A stretch of 64,000 nt of DNA from RAM1 sp041905405 (GTDB lineage Bacteria; Pseudomonadota; Gammaproteobacteria; Burkholderiales; Burkholderiaceae_C). A program made the position numbers and the translations under genes. The notes below the pieces were generated by a model. It was not told where the DNA came from, searched no databases, and saw only the letters and a list, made by a program, of their open reading frames with translations. This document shows, piece after piece, positions 1 to 8,533 of this stretch (positions are counted from its first letter, which is position 1; every line of letters starts with the position of its first letter). The stretch lies in the NCBI GenBank assembly GCA_041905405.1, contig JAYRLC010000016.1:1-64000 (forward strand). The letters run 5' to 3'.

Positions 1-1000
1 GCTGGCCTATCAGCGGCTTGCCGAAGGCCTGGCGCTGCGACGCATGGTTCAGCGCAATCGACAGCGCCTGCCGCATGAGCCCGCTGGTGCCCAGGGCGCA
101 GTCCAGCCGCGTCATGGTGCCCATCTCCAGGATCTGCGGAATGCCGCGGCCTTCATCGCCCACCAGCCAGGCCGTGGCGCCATGGAACTCGACCTCGGAG
201 CTGGCGTTGGCCTTGTTGCCCAGCTTGTCCTTCAGGCGCTGAATGTGCAGCGCGTTCAATGTTCCGTCCGGCAGGACGCGGGGCAGGAACAGGCAGCTCA
301 GGCCGCTGGCGGTTTGCGCCAGGACCAGGAACGCGTCGCACATGGGCGCGGAGAAGAACCACTTGTGGCCTGTCACGCGATAACGATGGCCCCAGTCGTC
401 GCTGCCATCCGGCTCGGCCCGCGTCGTGTTGGCCCGCACGTCGCTGCCGCCCTGCTTTTCGGTCATGCCCATGCCCATGGTCAGGCCGGGCTTGTCGCGC
501 CAGGTCTTGAGCGCCGGATCATAGGCCCGTGCCGTCAGGCCCGGCCCGAAGTCGCGGTAGATCGCGGCGTTGCTGCGCAGCGCCGGCGTGACCGCGTAGG
601 TCATGGAGATGGGGCACAGGATGGACGGCTCCAGCTCGGTGAACAGCATGAAGCCGGCCGCGCGCAGCACGTGCGGATTCGTGCCGCCCGCCCAGGGCGT
701 GCCGTGCAGGCCGGCGCCGGTGGCGGCCTGCACGAGCGCGTGGTAGCTGGGATGAAACTCCACCTGGTCCACCCGCCGCCCGAAGCGGTCGTGGCTGTGC
801 AACTGCGGTGTGTGCGTGTTGGCCAGCCGGGCATGCGTCTGCATGGCATCGCTGCCCAGCAATTCACCCAGTTGCGCCAGTTCCGCCGTGTCCAGCTGCG
901 GCGCGTTGAACTTCAGCGCGGCCTGCAACGCCTGGTTGCTGCTGAACAGGTTGTAGCCGGTCAGCGGTTCTGGCTGGTTGAAGACTTCATGGGTGTGCAT
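1..1000 (-). CDS. aidB: AidB-like acyl-CoA dehydrogenase (C-terminal part outside window)
   Basis: A flavin-dependent acyl-CoA dehydrogenase of the AidB branch, cut by the left window edge after about 333 residues (the family is about 540). The protein starts MHTHEVFNQPEPLTGYNLF, which follows the Escherichia coli AidB N-terminus (VFNQP.PL). Further in are GMGMTEKQGGSDVRANTT and GHKWFFSAPMCDAFLVLAQ, the flavin and substrate region of AidB. E. coli AidB is part of the adaptive response to alkylation damage, but many betaproteobacterial homologues lie in fatty-acid or branched-chain catabolic clusters. The neighbours here (SDR, MDR, thiolase, FadB-like) point to acyl-CoA catabolism. The start is the ATG at 1000, preceded by AAGGAGACACAA. 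Family call is firm; the physiological substrate is unknown. Confidence 0.85.
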   Translation of the reverse strand, partial: MHTHEVFNQPEPLTGYNLFSSNQALQAALKFNAPQLDTAELAQLGELLGSDAMQTHARLANTHTPQLHSHDRFGRRVDQVEFHPSYHALVQAATGAGLHGTPWAGGTNPHVLRAAGFMLFTELEPSILCPISMTYAVTPALRSNAAIYRDFGPGLTARAYDPALKTWRDKPGLTMGMGMTEKQGGSDVRANTTRAEPDGSDDWGHRYRVTGHKWFFSAPMCDAFLVLAQTASGLSCLFLPRVLPDGTLNALHIQRLKDKLGNKANASSEVEFHGATAWLVGDEGRGIPQILEMGTMTRLDCALGTSGLMRQALSIALNHASQRQAFGKPLIGQ

Positions 1001-1072
1001 TTGTGTCTCCTTGGCTTTTTGTATCGCTCGCTGCTTCGCGGCAGGCCACCGGTGGCACGCCCCAATGTCACT

Positions 1073-1312
1073 GCAAAGCCACGTGGGCGGTGTGCGGGGC
1101 TGGGGGCGCCTCTGTGACGCCGAGCAGCGCAAGGGTGAGTGTCGGCGCGCGCAGCGCGCTTCGTGCTCTGACTCACCGCAGCTGTTTGAACGGAGCGCGT
1201 AGCGCGCAGTGAGTTCTGCGGTGCGACCGATCCCTGAGCAGCGCAGGGAAGTCGCCGCAGGCGACCGTCACAGTGAAGCCCCCAGCCCCGCACACCGCCC
1301 ACGTGGCTTTGC
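1073..1312. repeat. Long inverted-repeat element in a 362-bp intergenic gap
   Basis: The gap 1001-1362 holds no convincing gene. It carries two arms of about 47 bp (1073-1119 and 1266-1312) that are reverse complements apart from a few positions near the loop side; the outer 35 bases match perfectly. The 146-bp interior has smaller dyads, such as GGTGAGT (1134-1140) against ACTCACC, and simple CGCGC-rich stretches. The whole could fold into one long hairpin in RNA between the MDR gene (upstream on the minus strand) and aidB. Structure and intergenic position suggest a REP/MITE-like dispersed element. No transposase or target duplication was identified. Confidence 0.8.
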
Positions 1313-1362
1313 CGCGAGGTGCAACGCAAAAGGCGCAACACATTCACGGCAATCTCCGGAAA

Positions 1363-2379
1363 TCAGATCAGCTTGACCAACTGCTTGCCGAAATTCTTGC
1401 CCTTCAGCAGGCCGAGAAACGCCTCAGGCGCCGACTCGATCCCCTGGGACACGGACTCGCGCGGACGCAGCTTGCCGGTGCCCACCAGCATGCCCAGTTC
1501 CTTCAGCGCATCGGGCCACACTTCCATGTGTTCGCTCACAATGAAGCCCTGCACCTTCAGGCGCTGGGTCAGGATCAGCGCGGGGTACGCCAGCGGCAGC
1601 GGCTTGCCGTCGTAGCCGGCGATCATGCCGCACAGCGCGATGCGGCCGAACGCGTTCATGCGCGGCAGCACGGCGTCCAGCACCATGCCGCCCACATTCT
1701 CAAAATAGCCGTCGATGCCATCTGGGCACGCGTCACGCAGCGCCCTGGACAGCGACGCGGCGTCGGCATGTTGCTTGTAGTCGATGCAGGCGTCAAAGCC
1801 CAGCTCGTCCACCGCGTACTTGCACTTGTCGGCGCCGCCCGCAATGCCCACGGCGCGCAGGCCCCGTGCCTTGGCCAGCGCGCCGAACGCGCTGCCCACC
1901 GCGCCCGTGGCGGCGCTGACCACCACGGTCTGGCCTGCCTTGGCGTCAATGATGTTCACCAGGCCATACCAGGCCGTCACGCCGGGCATGCCCACGGCGC
2001 CCAGGTAGTGGCTCAGCGGCACGTGGGTGGTGTCCACCTTGCGCAGCGCGCCGGGCTGGTCGGCGTTGACCACGCTGTATTCCTGCCAGCCGCCAAAGCC
2101 CACGACCTTGTCGCCCACGGCGTAGCGGGGGTTGCGGCTTTCCACCACCTCACCCACCGTGCCGCCCTGCATCACCTGGCCCAGCGGCTGCGGCGCGGCA
2201 TAGCTCTTGGCGTCGTTCATGCGGCCGCGCATGTAGGGGTCCAGGCTCAGGTAGTGGTGGCGAACCAGCACCTGGCCGTCGGCCAGCGGCGGGGTGTCGC
2301 TGCTCGTGAGCTTGAAGTTGCTGGCGGTTGCCTCGCCCGTCGGGCGGTTGTCCAGCAGGATCTGTTTGTTCTGTGCCAT
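1363..2379 (-). CDS. NADP-dependent oxidoreductase, MDR superfamily (CurA/YncB-like)
   Basis: A 338-residue zinc-independent medium-chain reductase. The N-terminal half has LSLDPYMRGRM and VMQGGTVGEVVES, signatures of the leukotriene B4 dehydrogenase / curcumin reductase (YncB) group. The centre has the nucleotide-binding segment VVVSAATGAVGSAFGALAK, the family's AxxGxxG region. These enzymes reduce the C=C bond of alpha,beta-unsaturated carbonyls with NADPH. It is the next-to-last gene of the minus-strand fatty-acid run, 22 bp after the thioesterase stop, and is followed by the inverted-repeat gap. Preceded by AAGGAGGCTTTC before the ATG. Substrate not predictable. Confidence 0.88.
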   Translation of the reverse strand: MAQNKQILLDNRPTGEATASNFKLTSSDTPPLADGQVLVRHHYLSLDPYMRGRMNDAKSYAAPQPLGQVMQGGTVGEVVESRNPRYAVGDKVVGFGGWQEYSVVNADQPGALRKVDTTHVPLSHYLGAVGMPGVTAWYGLVNIIDAKAGQTVVVSAATGAVGSAFGALAKARGLRAVGIAGGADKCKYAVDELGFDACIDYKQHADAASLSRALRDACPDGIDGYFENVGGMVLDAVLPRMNAFGRIALCGMIAGYDGKPLPLAYPALILTQRLKVQGFIVSEHMEVWPDALKELGMLVGTGKLRPRESVSQGIESAPEAFLGLLKGKNFGKQLVKLI

Positions 2380-2401
2380 GAAAGCCTCCTTGGGTTGCAG
2401 A

Positions 2402-2830
2402 TCAGTCGGTTGAAATGACGTTCAGGGCGTTGGTGCTCCTGGGGCCTGTGGGCAGGCTCTTGACATACTTGAAAGTGCCGGTGGCGTGCGCGCAGACCTT
2501 GCCATCGGCATCGGTCACGGTGCCCTCCATGAACGCCATGGTGGCGGTGCGGTGCATCAACCGCCCGCGCCCCGTGAGCTTGCCGCGCGACGGCTGCATG
2601 AAGCTGGTCTTCATCTCGATGGTGATGCAGCCCATGTCCTGCTGCAGGCTGCGCGCGGCCACGGCCATGCTCACATCCAGCAGCGTCATGACGGCACCGC
2701 CGTGCGCCACGCCGAACGAGTTGTGGTGCTCGGGCCTGGCCTCGAAGCCGATCTGCGACTGGCCTCCCTCGAACAGTTCCAGTTCAAAGCCCAGGTGGTT
2801 AACGAAAGGAATTTCGACGCCGAATTTCAA
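2402..2830 (-). CDS. PaaI-family acyl-CoA thioesterase (hotdog fold), probable TTG start
   Basis: A 142-residue hotdog-fold thioesterase. The segment FGVAHGGAVMTLLDVSMAVAA is the HGG...D hallmark of PaaI/YbgC-like acyl-CoA thioesterases, and the C-terminal half continues the beta-rich hotdog pattern. The reading frame stays open far upstream across the SDR gene. The TTG at 2830 (MKFGVEIPFVNHLGFEL) is chosen because it lies 2 bp after the SDR stop, has a GGGGG purine run 6 bases upstream, and gives the usual family length. There is no in-frame ATG before the HGG motif. It probably hydrolyses acyl-CoA made or accumulated by the neighbouring enzymes. Confidence 0.8.
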   Translation of the reverse strand: MKFGVEIPFVNHLGFELELFEGGQSQIGFEARPEHHNSFGVAHGGAVMTLLDVSMAVAARSLQQDMGCITIEMKTSFMQPSRGKLTGRGRLMHRTATMAFMEGTVTDADGKVCAHATGTFKYVKSLPTGPRSTNALNVISTD

Positions 2831-2832
2831 AG

Positions 2833-3624
2833 TCAGCCCCCGGTCACGACCGAAACGCCGCCGTCCACCGCCAGCCACTGCCCGGTGATGTGCTTGCCTG
2901 CATCGGACGCGAACAGCAGCGTCGTGCCCTTCAGGTCCTCGTCGTCGCCCAGGCGGCGCAGCGGCGCGTGGTTGGCCAGGTTTTCCTCGCCCATGCTTTT
3001 GAGCGTGCCGGCGGTCATTTTGCTGGGGAAAAAGCCCGGGCAGATCGCGTTGACGGTGATGCCGTAATGCCCCCATTCGCAGGCCAGGGCGCGCGTGAAG
3101 TTCACCACGGCACCCTTGGATGTGTTGTAGGCGATGGTCTGCATGCCGGGCGGGTTGCCGCCCAGGCCGGCGATGCTGGCGATATTGATGATGCGGCCGT
3201 GCTTGCGAGCGATCATGCTGCGCTTGGCCAGGTGCTGGCTCAGGATGAAATAGCCGCGCACGTTCAGGTTCATGACCTTGTCCCAGGCCTCGACCGGGTG
3301 GTCTTCGGCTGGTGCGCCCCAGGCCGCGCCCGCGTTGTTCACCAGGATGTCCACGTCGCCCATGCGCTGCAGCGTTTCGTCGGCCAGGCGGCGGATGTCT
3401 TCTTCCTTGGCGCAGTCCGCGGCGATCCAGCGGGCGTCGATGCCGGCAGACTGCAGTTCGGCCACGGCCTCTTCCAGGTCGGCGGCCTTGCGCGAGCTCA
3501 GCATGATTTTTGCGCCGGCCTCGCCCAGCGCCTGCGCCATCTGCAGGCCCAGGCCGCGCGAGCCGCCGGTGACCAGCGCGGTCTTGCCGGTGAGGTCGAA
3601 AAGTTGTTTGACGGTACGGGTCAT
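2833..3624 (-). CDS. SDR family oxidoreductase
   Basis: A classical short-chain dehydrogenase of 263 residues. Visible features are the cofactor loop TGGSRGLG (19-26), NNAG (96-99), catalytic Ser150, Tyr166 and Lys170 (YNTSK), and the CPGFFPSKM segment after the active site. It oxidises or reduces a hydroxy/keto group with NAD(P)H. The family includes 3-hydroxyacyl and gluconate-type dehydrogenases, and position in a fatty-acid cluster favours an acyl-CoA or related substrate. The thioesterase follows after 2 bp, so the two are likely co-translated. The ATG at 3624 follows GAGAGACACCAAC. Confidence 0.9.
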   Translation of the reverse strand: MTRTVKQLFDLTGKTALVTGGSRGLGLQMAQALGEAGAKIMLSSRKAADLEEAVAELQSAGIDARWIAADCAKEEDIRRLADETLQRMGDVDILVNNAGAAWGAPAEDHPVEAWDKVMNLNVRGYFILSQHLAKRSMIARKHGRIINIASIAGLGGNPPGMQTIAYNTSKGAVVNFTRALACEWGHYGITVNAICPGFFPSKMTAGTLKSMGEENLANHAPLRRLGDDEDLKGTTLLFASDAGKHITGQWLAVDGGVSVVTGG

Positions 3625-3657
3625 GTTGGTGTCTCTCTCGGGTTTCCGGGTTGTCGG

Positions 3658-3861
3658 TTATGGGTCCAGCCGCATGCGTGAGCGCACCCACAGCAGCACG
3701 GCGCCAGCGAAGACGCCACACAGGCCCAGCATGCCCAGCGTCCACCCCAACGCGACGTCACTGCGCCCGGTGAACAGGCCCAGCACGAAGGTCAGCAGCC
3801 CACCGTAGATCAGCACCCAGACCAGCGCCTCGACGCGGGCCAGGGTCTTGGCAGAGGCCAT
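3658..3861 (-). CDS. Small two-helix membrane protein
   Basis: A 67-residue protein beginning MASAKTLARVEALVWVLIYGGL. It has two hydrophobic segments (about 12-30 and 39-60) and a short basic tail ending RSRMRLDP. Its ATG overlaps the stop of the upstream acyl-CoA dehydrogenase in an ATGA arrangement, strong evidence that it is translated. Similar small proteins are common beside this dehydrogenase in Burkholderiales, but no function is known to me. It may anchor or assist the dehydrogenase at the membrane; this is a guess from position. Confidence 0.75.
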   Translation of the reverse strand: MASAKTLARVEALVWVLIYGGLLTFVLGLFTGRSDVALGWTLGMLGLCGVFAGAVLLWVRSRMRLDP

Positions 3862-5681
3862 CAGAACGCGTCCTCGGCCAGGCTTGCGCAGGTGGGATCG
3901 CGGGTCTCGACCACGCGCAGCCAGGCGCCGGTCTTGGGCAGTTCGTAGTGGAAGAAATAGCGCATGGCAGCGAGTTTGCCCTGATTCGCGGGCGACGTGT
4001 CGCCGGGCACGGCCAGCGCCACATCCAGCCAGATCCAGGCCAGTACCGTGTGGCCAAACGCCTGCATGTACGGGACGGCATTGGCCAGCGCCTCGGTGGG
4101 CTCGCCGGTCGCCCACGCCGCCTTGGTCGCGGCGCCCACGTGCTGCAGCGCACGGCCCAGGGCATTGGCGTGTTCGGCCAGCGCGGGCTGCTGGATGGCC
4201 CTTTCGATCGTCGCGTTGATGCGCGCGGCCAGCAGTTGCAAGCCCTTGCCGCCCTCCATCAGCACCTTGCGGCCCAGCAGGTCGGTGGCCTGGATGCCGT
4301 GGGTGCCCTCGTGGATCATGTTCAGGCGATTGTCGCGCCAGTACTGCTCCACCGGGAAGTCCCGCGTGTAGCCGTAGCCGCCATGGATCTGGATGGCGAG
4401 CGAGTTAGCCTCCAGGCACCATTCACTGGGCCAGCTCTTGGCGATCGGCGTCAGCACCTCCAGCAGCAGACGCGCCTGGTCGGCCGCGGCGGCATCGCCG
4501 GTGTGCTGCTCGTCCACCAGGCGCGCGCAATACAGCTCCAATGCCAGCGCGCCTTCGCAATAGCTCTTTTGCGCGAGCAGCATGCGCTTGACGTCGGCGT
4601 GCTCGATGATCCGCACCTGCGGCTGGGTGGCGTCCTTGCCCGTCACGCCCACCGCACGGCCCTGCGGCCGGTTCTTTGCATAGTCCAGCGATGCGTAGTA
4701 GCCCGCCATGCCCAGCATGACGGCGGTCATGCCGACGCCGATGCGTGCCTCGTTCATCATGTGGAACATGCAACGCAGGCCTTCGTGCGGCTTGCCCACC
4801 AGGTAGCCCACGGCGCCGGCTTGTCCATCGACGGGGAACTTGCCCTCGCCGAAATTCAGCAGCGTATTGGTCGTGCCGCGCCAGCCCAGCTTGTGGTTCA
4901 GACCAGCCAGGGCCACGTCATTGCGCACGCCGGTCAGTTGCCCTTTCGTGTCCACGAGCTTTTTGGGCACGATGAACAGCGAAATGCCTTTGGTGCCCGG
5001 GATGGGCTTGCCGTCCGGTCCGGGGATCTTGGCGAGCACCAGATGCACGATGTTCTCGTTGAGCTCATGTTCGCCCGACGAGATCCACATCTTGTTGCCC
5101 TTCAAGCGGTAGCGCGGGCCCAGCGGATCGGACCCGGAACCTTCGCCATCCGGCACGGCGCGCGTCGTGATGTCGCTGAGCGACGACCCCGCCTGCGGCT
5201 CGCTCAGGCACATGGTGCCGCTGAAGCGGCCGTTGAATTCGTTGCGCGCGAACACGGCTTTCTGCATCTCGGTGCCGTGCACCATCAACAGGCCGGCATT
5301 GCCCTTGGTCAGCAGGTTCGAGCCGATGCTGACCGACGCCATCGAGAAAAAGCTGTTGGCCGCAGTCTCGACCGTGCAGGGCAGTTGCATGCCGCCCTCG
5401 TCGTAATCCTGCGACGCGCTGAGCATGCCGGAGCCGGCATAGGCCGTGGCCGCGTCATGCGTGCACTGCGGCAGGATAACCTTGTCACCGTCGAAATGCG
5501 GCTCCTGCGTGTCCACCGTGCGGTTGAACGGCGCGAATTTCTCGCGCGCGATCCGCTCGCAGGTGTCCAGTACCGCGTCGTAGGTCTCGCGGCTGTGGTC
5601 GGCAAAGCGTTCCCGCTGGTTCAGGCCCTCTGCTTTCAGCCAGTTGTAGAGCAGGAAGTCGAGTGTGGGGCGCAGGGGCAT
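3861..5681 (-). CDS. Acyl-CoA dehydrogenase, long form with C-terminal extension
   Basis: A 606-residue acyl-CoA dehydrogenase with the extra C-terminal domain of the FadE-related long forms. It shows MCLSEPQAGSSLSD (flavin site), MWISSGEHEL, and QIHGGYGYTRDFPVEQYWRD followed by MIHEGTHGIQATDLLGRK, whose glutamate is the expected catalytic base. It catalyses the first, FAD-linked step of beta-oxidation, passing electrons to ETF. It follows the thiolase, separated by a 157-bp gap filled by an inverted-repeat element, and overlaps the small membrane protein gene by 1 base. Chain-length preference is not visible. Confidence 0.9.
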   Translation of the reverse strand: MPLRPTLDFLLYNWLKAEGLNQRERFADHSRETYDAVLDTCERIAREKFAPFNRTVDTQEPHFDGDKVILPQCTHDAATAYAGSGMLSASQDYDEGGMQLPCTVETAANSFFSMASVSIGSNLLTKGNAGLLMVHGTEMQKAVFARNEFNGRFSGTMCLSEPQAGSSLSDITTRAVPDGEGSGSDPLGPRYRLKGNKMWISSGEHELNENIVHLVLAKIPGPDGKPIPGTKGISLFIVPKKLVDTKGQLTGVRNDVALAGLNHKLGWRGTTNTLLNFGEGKFPVDGQAGAVGYLVGKPHEGLRCMFHMMNEARIGVGMTAVMLGMAGYYASLDYAKNRPQGRAVGVTGKDATQPQVRIIEHADVKRMLLAQKSYCEGALALELYCARLVDEQHTGDAAAADQARLLLEVLTPIAKSWPSEWCLEANSLAIQIHGGYGYTRDFPVEQYWRDNRLNMIHEGTHGIQATDLLGRKVLMEGGKGLQLLAARINATIERAIQQPALAEHANALGRALQHVGAATKAAWATGEPTEALANAVPYMQAFGHTVLAWIWLDVALAVPGDTSPANQGKLAAMRYFFHYELPKTGAWLRVVETRDPTCASLAEDAF

Positions 5682-5698
5682 TGTTTGGGGTCGGACAT

Positions 5699-5818
5699 CC
5701 GTACGCAGAGGTCGCAGAAATTACGCAGAGGACGCAGAAGAACAGCCAAAAAATTCTGAATTCTTTTCTTTGAATTTTTCAGCGTCCTCTGCGTAACCTT
5801 TGCGCCCTCTGCGTACGG
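5699..5818. repeat. Inverted repeat of the CTCTGCGT type between thiolase and dehydrogenase genes
   Basis: Two 37-base arms (5699-5735 and 5782-5818) match as reverse complements at 33 of 37 positions. Both are built from the unit CTCTGCGT / ACGCAGAG repeated with short spacers. The inner part is AT-rich and also dyadic (AAAAATTC near 5749 against GAATTTTT near 5772), so the whole 120 bases can form one long hairpin. Dispersed intergenic elements with this unit occur in many bacterial genomes, as far as I recall. In the transcript it would lie between two fatty-acid genes and could alter readthrough or RNA stability. Confidence 0.85.
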
Positions 5819-5837
5819 AGGTTCGCTTTAAAAAAAA

Positions 5838-7013
5838 TTACAGGACTTCAAACACCCCAGCAGCGCCCATGCCGCCGCCGATGCACATGGTCACCACCAC
5901 GCGCTTGGCGCCGCGGCGCTTGCCTTCGATCAGGGCGTGGCCGGTCAGGCGCTGGCCGCTCACGCCATAGGGGTGGCCCACGGCGATCGCGCCGCCGTTG
6001 ACGTTCAGGCGGTCGGCGGGAATGCCCAGCTTGTCGCGGCAGTACATGACCTGCACGGCGAAGGCTTCATTCAGTTCCCACAGGTCGATGTCGTTCACGG
6101 TCAGGCCCAGGCGCTTGAGCACCTTGGGCACGGCGAACACGGGGCCGATGCCCATTTCGTCCGGCTCGCAGCCCGCCACCGCAAAGCCCAGGAAGCGGCC
6201 CAGCGGCTTCAGGCCGCGTTTGGACGCCAGCTCTTCGCTCATGACCACGCAGGCGCCTGCGCCATCGGAGAACTGGCTGGCGTTGCCGGCCGAGATCACG
6301 CCGCCGGGGATGGCGGGCTTGATGCCGCTGATGCCTTCCTTGGTCGTGCCTTCGCGCAGGCCCTCGTCCTTGCTGACGGTCACTTCCTTGGTGATCAGGC
6401 CCATGGTGGCGTCGGCAATGCCGGCCTTGACGGTGATGGGGGCGATTTCGTCGTCGAACTTGCCGGCGGCCTGCGCGGCGCAGGCCTTTTGCTGGCTGGC
6501 GGCGCCGTATTCGTCCATGGCATCGCGGCCGATGTTGTAGCGCTTGGCGACCTGCTCGGCCGTCTGCAGCATGTTCCAGTAGATCTCGGGCTTTTTCTTG
6601 TCCAGTGCGGGGTCACGCATCATGTGCGTGTTCATTTCCTGCTGCACGCAGGAGATGCTTTCGACGCCACCGGCCACGTACACGTCGCCTTCGCCGGCGA
6701 TGATGCGCTGCGCGGCCAGGGCAATGGTCTGCAGGCCCGACGAGCAGAAGCGGTTCACGGTCACGCCCGACACGGTGATCGGGCAGTCGGCCATCAGCGC
6801 GATCTGGCGCGCGATGTTGGCGCCGGTGGCGCCCTCAGGGTTGGCGCAACCCATGATCACGTCCTCGACCTCGGCCGCGTCGATGCCGGCGCGCTGGATC
6901 GCGTGACGCACGGCATGCCCGCCCAGCGTGGCGCCATGGGTCATGTTGAACGCACCCTTCCAGCTCTTGGCAAGCGGCGTGCGGGCGGTGGAAACGATAA
7001 CGGCGTTGGTCAT
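5838..7013 (-). CDS. Acetyl-CoA C-acyltransferase (thiolase)
   Basis: A 391-residue thiolase of normal length. The nucleophile Cys90 lies in VNRFCSSGLQTIALAAQRI, the catalytic His in NGGAIAVGHPYGVSG, and the second Cys in MCIGGGMGAAGVFE. It cleaves 3-ketoacyl-CoA with CoA (last step of beta-oxidation), or acts as a biosynthetic acetoacetyl-CoA thiolase. Lying between FadB-like and acyl-CoA dehydrogenase genes, it is most likely the degradative FadA-type enzyme, though it is not fused or immediately adjacent to the FadB-like gene. The start ATG at 7013 is preceded by GAAAGGCCTGTC. Confidence 0.93.
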   Translation of the reverse strand: MTNAVIVSTARTPLAKSWKGAFNMTHGATLGGHAVRHAIQRAGIDAAEVEDVIMGCANPEGATGANIARQIALMADCPITVSGVTVNRFCSSGLQTIALAAQRIIAGEGDVYVAGGVESISCVQQEMNTHMMRDPALDKKKPEIYWNMLQTAEQVAKRYNIGRDAMDEYGAASQQKACAAQAAGKFDDEIAPITVKAGIADATMGLITKEVTVSKDEGLREGTTKEGISGIKPAIPGGVISAGNASQFSDGAGACVVMSEELASKRGLKPLGRFLGFAVAGCEPDEMGIGPVFAVPKVLKRLGLTVNDIDLWELNEAFAVQVMYCRDKLGIPADRLNVNGGAIAVGHPYGVSGQRLTGHALIEGKRRGAKRVVVTMCIGGGMGAAGVFEVL

Positions 7014-7043
7014 GACAGGCCTTTCAGTGGGTATTGCAGGGAA

Positions 7044-8522
7044 TCAGTTGGGCGCTGCCGCAGTGTTCTGCAGCAGTTGGTGATAGAAGCGGACGACTTC
7101 GGCCAGGTTGGCGGTCGCGATTCGTTCGTTGGTGCCGTGAAAGCGAGACAGGTCCTCGGGCTTGGCGCGCACGGGCGAGAAGCGGTAGACGTGGTCGCTC
7201 AGGTGCGTGAAGTGGCGCGAGTCGGTCGCCGCCACCATCAGGCCCGGCGCCACCAGCACGTCGGGGAACAGCTGGCGCATGGTGCGGTTGATGAGCTGGT
7301 ACGACGGCGACTGCGTGGGCGACACGGGTGACGCCTCGGCTGCACCGGGCAGCGCGATCAGCTCGAAGCGGTCGCTGCCGGCCTTTTGCCGCACGTGCTC
7401 GGTCACGCTGGCAATCGTGTCGCCCGGCAGCAGGCGGAAGTTGACCGTCGCCTCAGCCAGACCGGGAATCACGTTCTCGGCGTTGCCGGCCTTCATGACA
7501 GTGAGCGCCGTGGTCGTGCGCAGCAGCGCGTTGGTGCTGGCGCCCTTTTCGAGCTGGGCCTGGACGACCGGGCCGAACAGCCACAGGTTGGACAACGCCA
7601 CGCGCTGGAAACCGCCCATCTCGGGCGCCAGCGTGGCGAACAGCTCGTGCGCCACGCCGCGGATGCCGCCAGGCAACTGTTCATCATCGAGCCGGCGCAG
7701 CGCGGCGCTCATCATGCCGATGGCGCTGGTGCCCTTGGGCGGCGGCATGGACGAATGGCCGGGCGTCGCCGGCACCTTGAGCACCATCGACAGAAAGCCC
7801 TTTTCGGCAATGCCGATCAGTGCGGCCGGCTTCTGCAGGCCCGGCATGATGCCTTCGGTGATCAGCAGGCCCTCGTCCAGCACAAAATCCAGCTTGACGT
7901 TGCGCGACTGCAGCAGCTTGGCGATTTCCACCGCGCCGCGCAGGCCGCTGATTTCCTCGTCATGGCCGAACGCCAGGTAGATGGTCTGGCGCGGCTTGAA
8001 GCCCGACGCCACCAGCATCTCGACCGCTTCCATCTGCGCGATCAGGTTGCCCTTGTCGTCCCAGGAGCCGCGGCCCCAGATGTAGCCGTCCTTGACCTCG
8101 CCGGAAAACGGCGGATGCGTCCATTTGCTTTCGGTGCCGGGCGACACCGGCACCACGTCCTGGTGCGCGAGCAGCAGGATGGGCTTGGCCGCGGCGTCGG
8201 TGCCGGGCCAGGTGTACAGCAGGCTGTAGCCGCCGACCAGCTCACGCTTGAGCGCGGCATGCGCCTTGGGGTAGCGCTGCTGCAGGTAGTCATGCAGCTT
8301 GCGAAACTCGGCCGCGTTGGCGTCGGGGTCGTCGCGGCTGGCGATGGTCTGGAAGCGGATCGCGCCGCCCAGCCGCTCGGCCACAGCCTTTTCGTCCACG
8401 GCCACCGGCGTTACCGGCGGCACGCTGAGCTGGCGCGAGCCCTGGCGCAGCGTGTTGACGGCCAATACGGCGACCAGCAGGGCCACAAGCCCCGCCAGCA
8501 CCCAAAGCACGCGCTTGATCAT
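7044..8522 (-). CDS. M20 family peptidase, membrane-anchored
   Basis: A 492-residue M20 zinc peptidase. Residues about 4-24 form one hydrophobic helix, suggesting anchoring to the inner membrane with the enzyme outside. Metal-site motifs are LLLAHQDVVPV, WGRGSWDDKGN and GHDEEISGLRG (catalytic and metal-binding acids), with the lid domain in the middle. It resembles the carboxypeptidase / PM20D1-like group, which hydrolyses or forms N-acyl amino acids in animals. That is notable beside N-acyl synthase-like genes, but the link is only suggestive. It sits inside the fatty-acid operon, 11 bp downstream of the FadB-like gene. Confidence 0.88.
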   Translation of the reverse strand: MIKRVLWVLAGLVALLVAVLAVNTLRQGSRQLSVPPVTPVAVDEKAVAERLGGAIRFQTIASRDDPDANAAEFRKLHDYLQQRYPKAHAALKRELVGGYSLLYTWPGTDAAAKPILLLAHQDVVPVSPGTESKWTHPPFSGEVKDGYIWGRGSWDDKGNLIAQMEAVEMLVASGFKPRQTIYLAFGHDEEISGLRGAVEIAKLLQSRNVKLDFVLDEGLLITEGIMPGLQKPAALIGIAEKGFLSMVLKVPATPGHSSMPPPKGTSAIGMMSAALRRLDDEQLPGGIRGVAHELFATLAPEMGGFQRVALSNLWLFGPVVQAQLEKGASTNALLRTTTALTVMKAGNAENVIPGLAEATVNFRLLPGDTIASVTEHVRQKAGSDRFELIALPGAAEASPVSPTQSPSYQLINRTMRQLFPDVLVAPGLMVAATDSRHFTHLSDHVYRFSPVRAKPEDLSRFHGTNERIATANLAEVVRFYHQLLQNTAAAPN

Positions 8523-8533
8523 GGCGCTGCGCT

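Noticed and set aside
1120..1265. Short ORFs in the repeat interior at 978-1347
   Set aside because: They lie in the inverted repeat, have GC-driven composition and no ribosome site or similarity; considered non-coding.
2831..3745. N-terminal extension of the thioesterase frame across the SDR gene, giving a 447-codon ORF
   Set aside because: The extension is the out-of-frame SDR sequence (Arg/Gly-rich, no similarity). The true thioesterase begins at the TTG just after the SDR stop.
3948..5759. Plus-strand 603-codon ORF opposite the long acyl-CoA dehydrogenase
   Set aside because: Antisense shadow of a gene with clear catalytic motifs; it is His/Arg-rich and ends in the repeat element.
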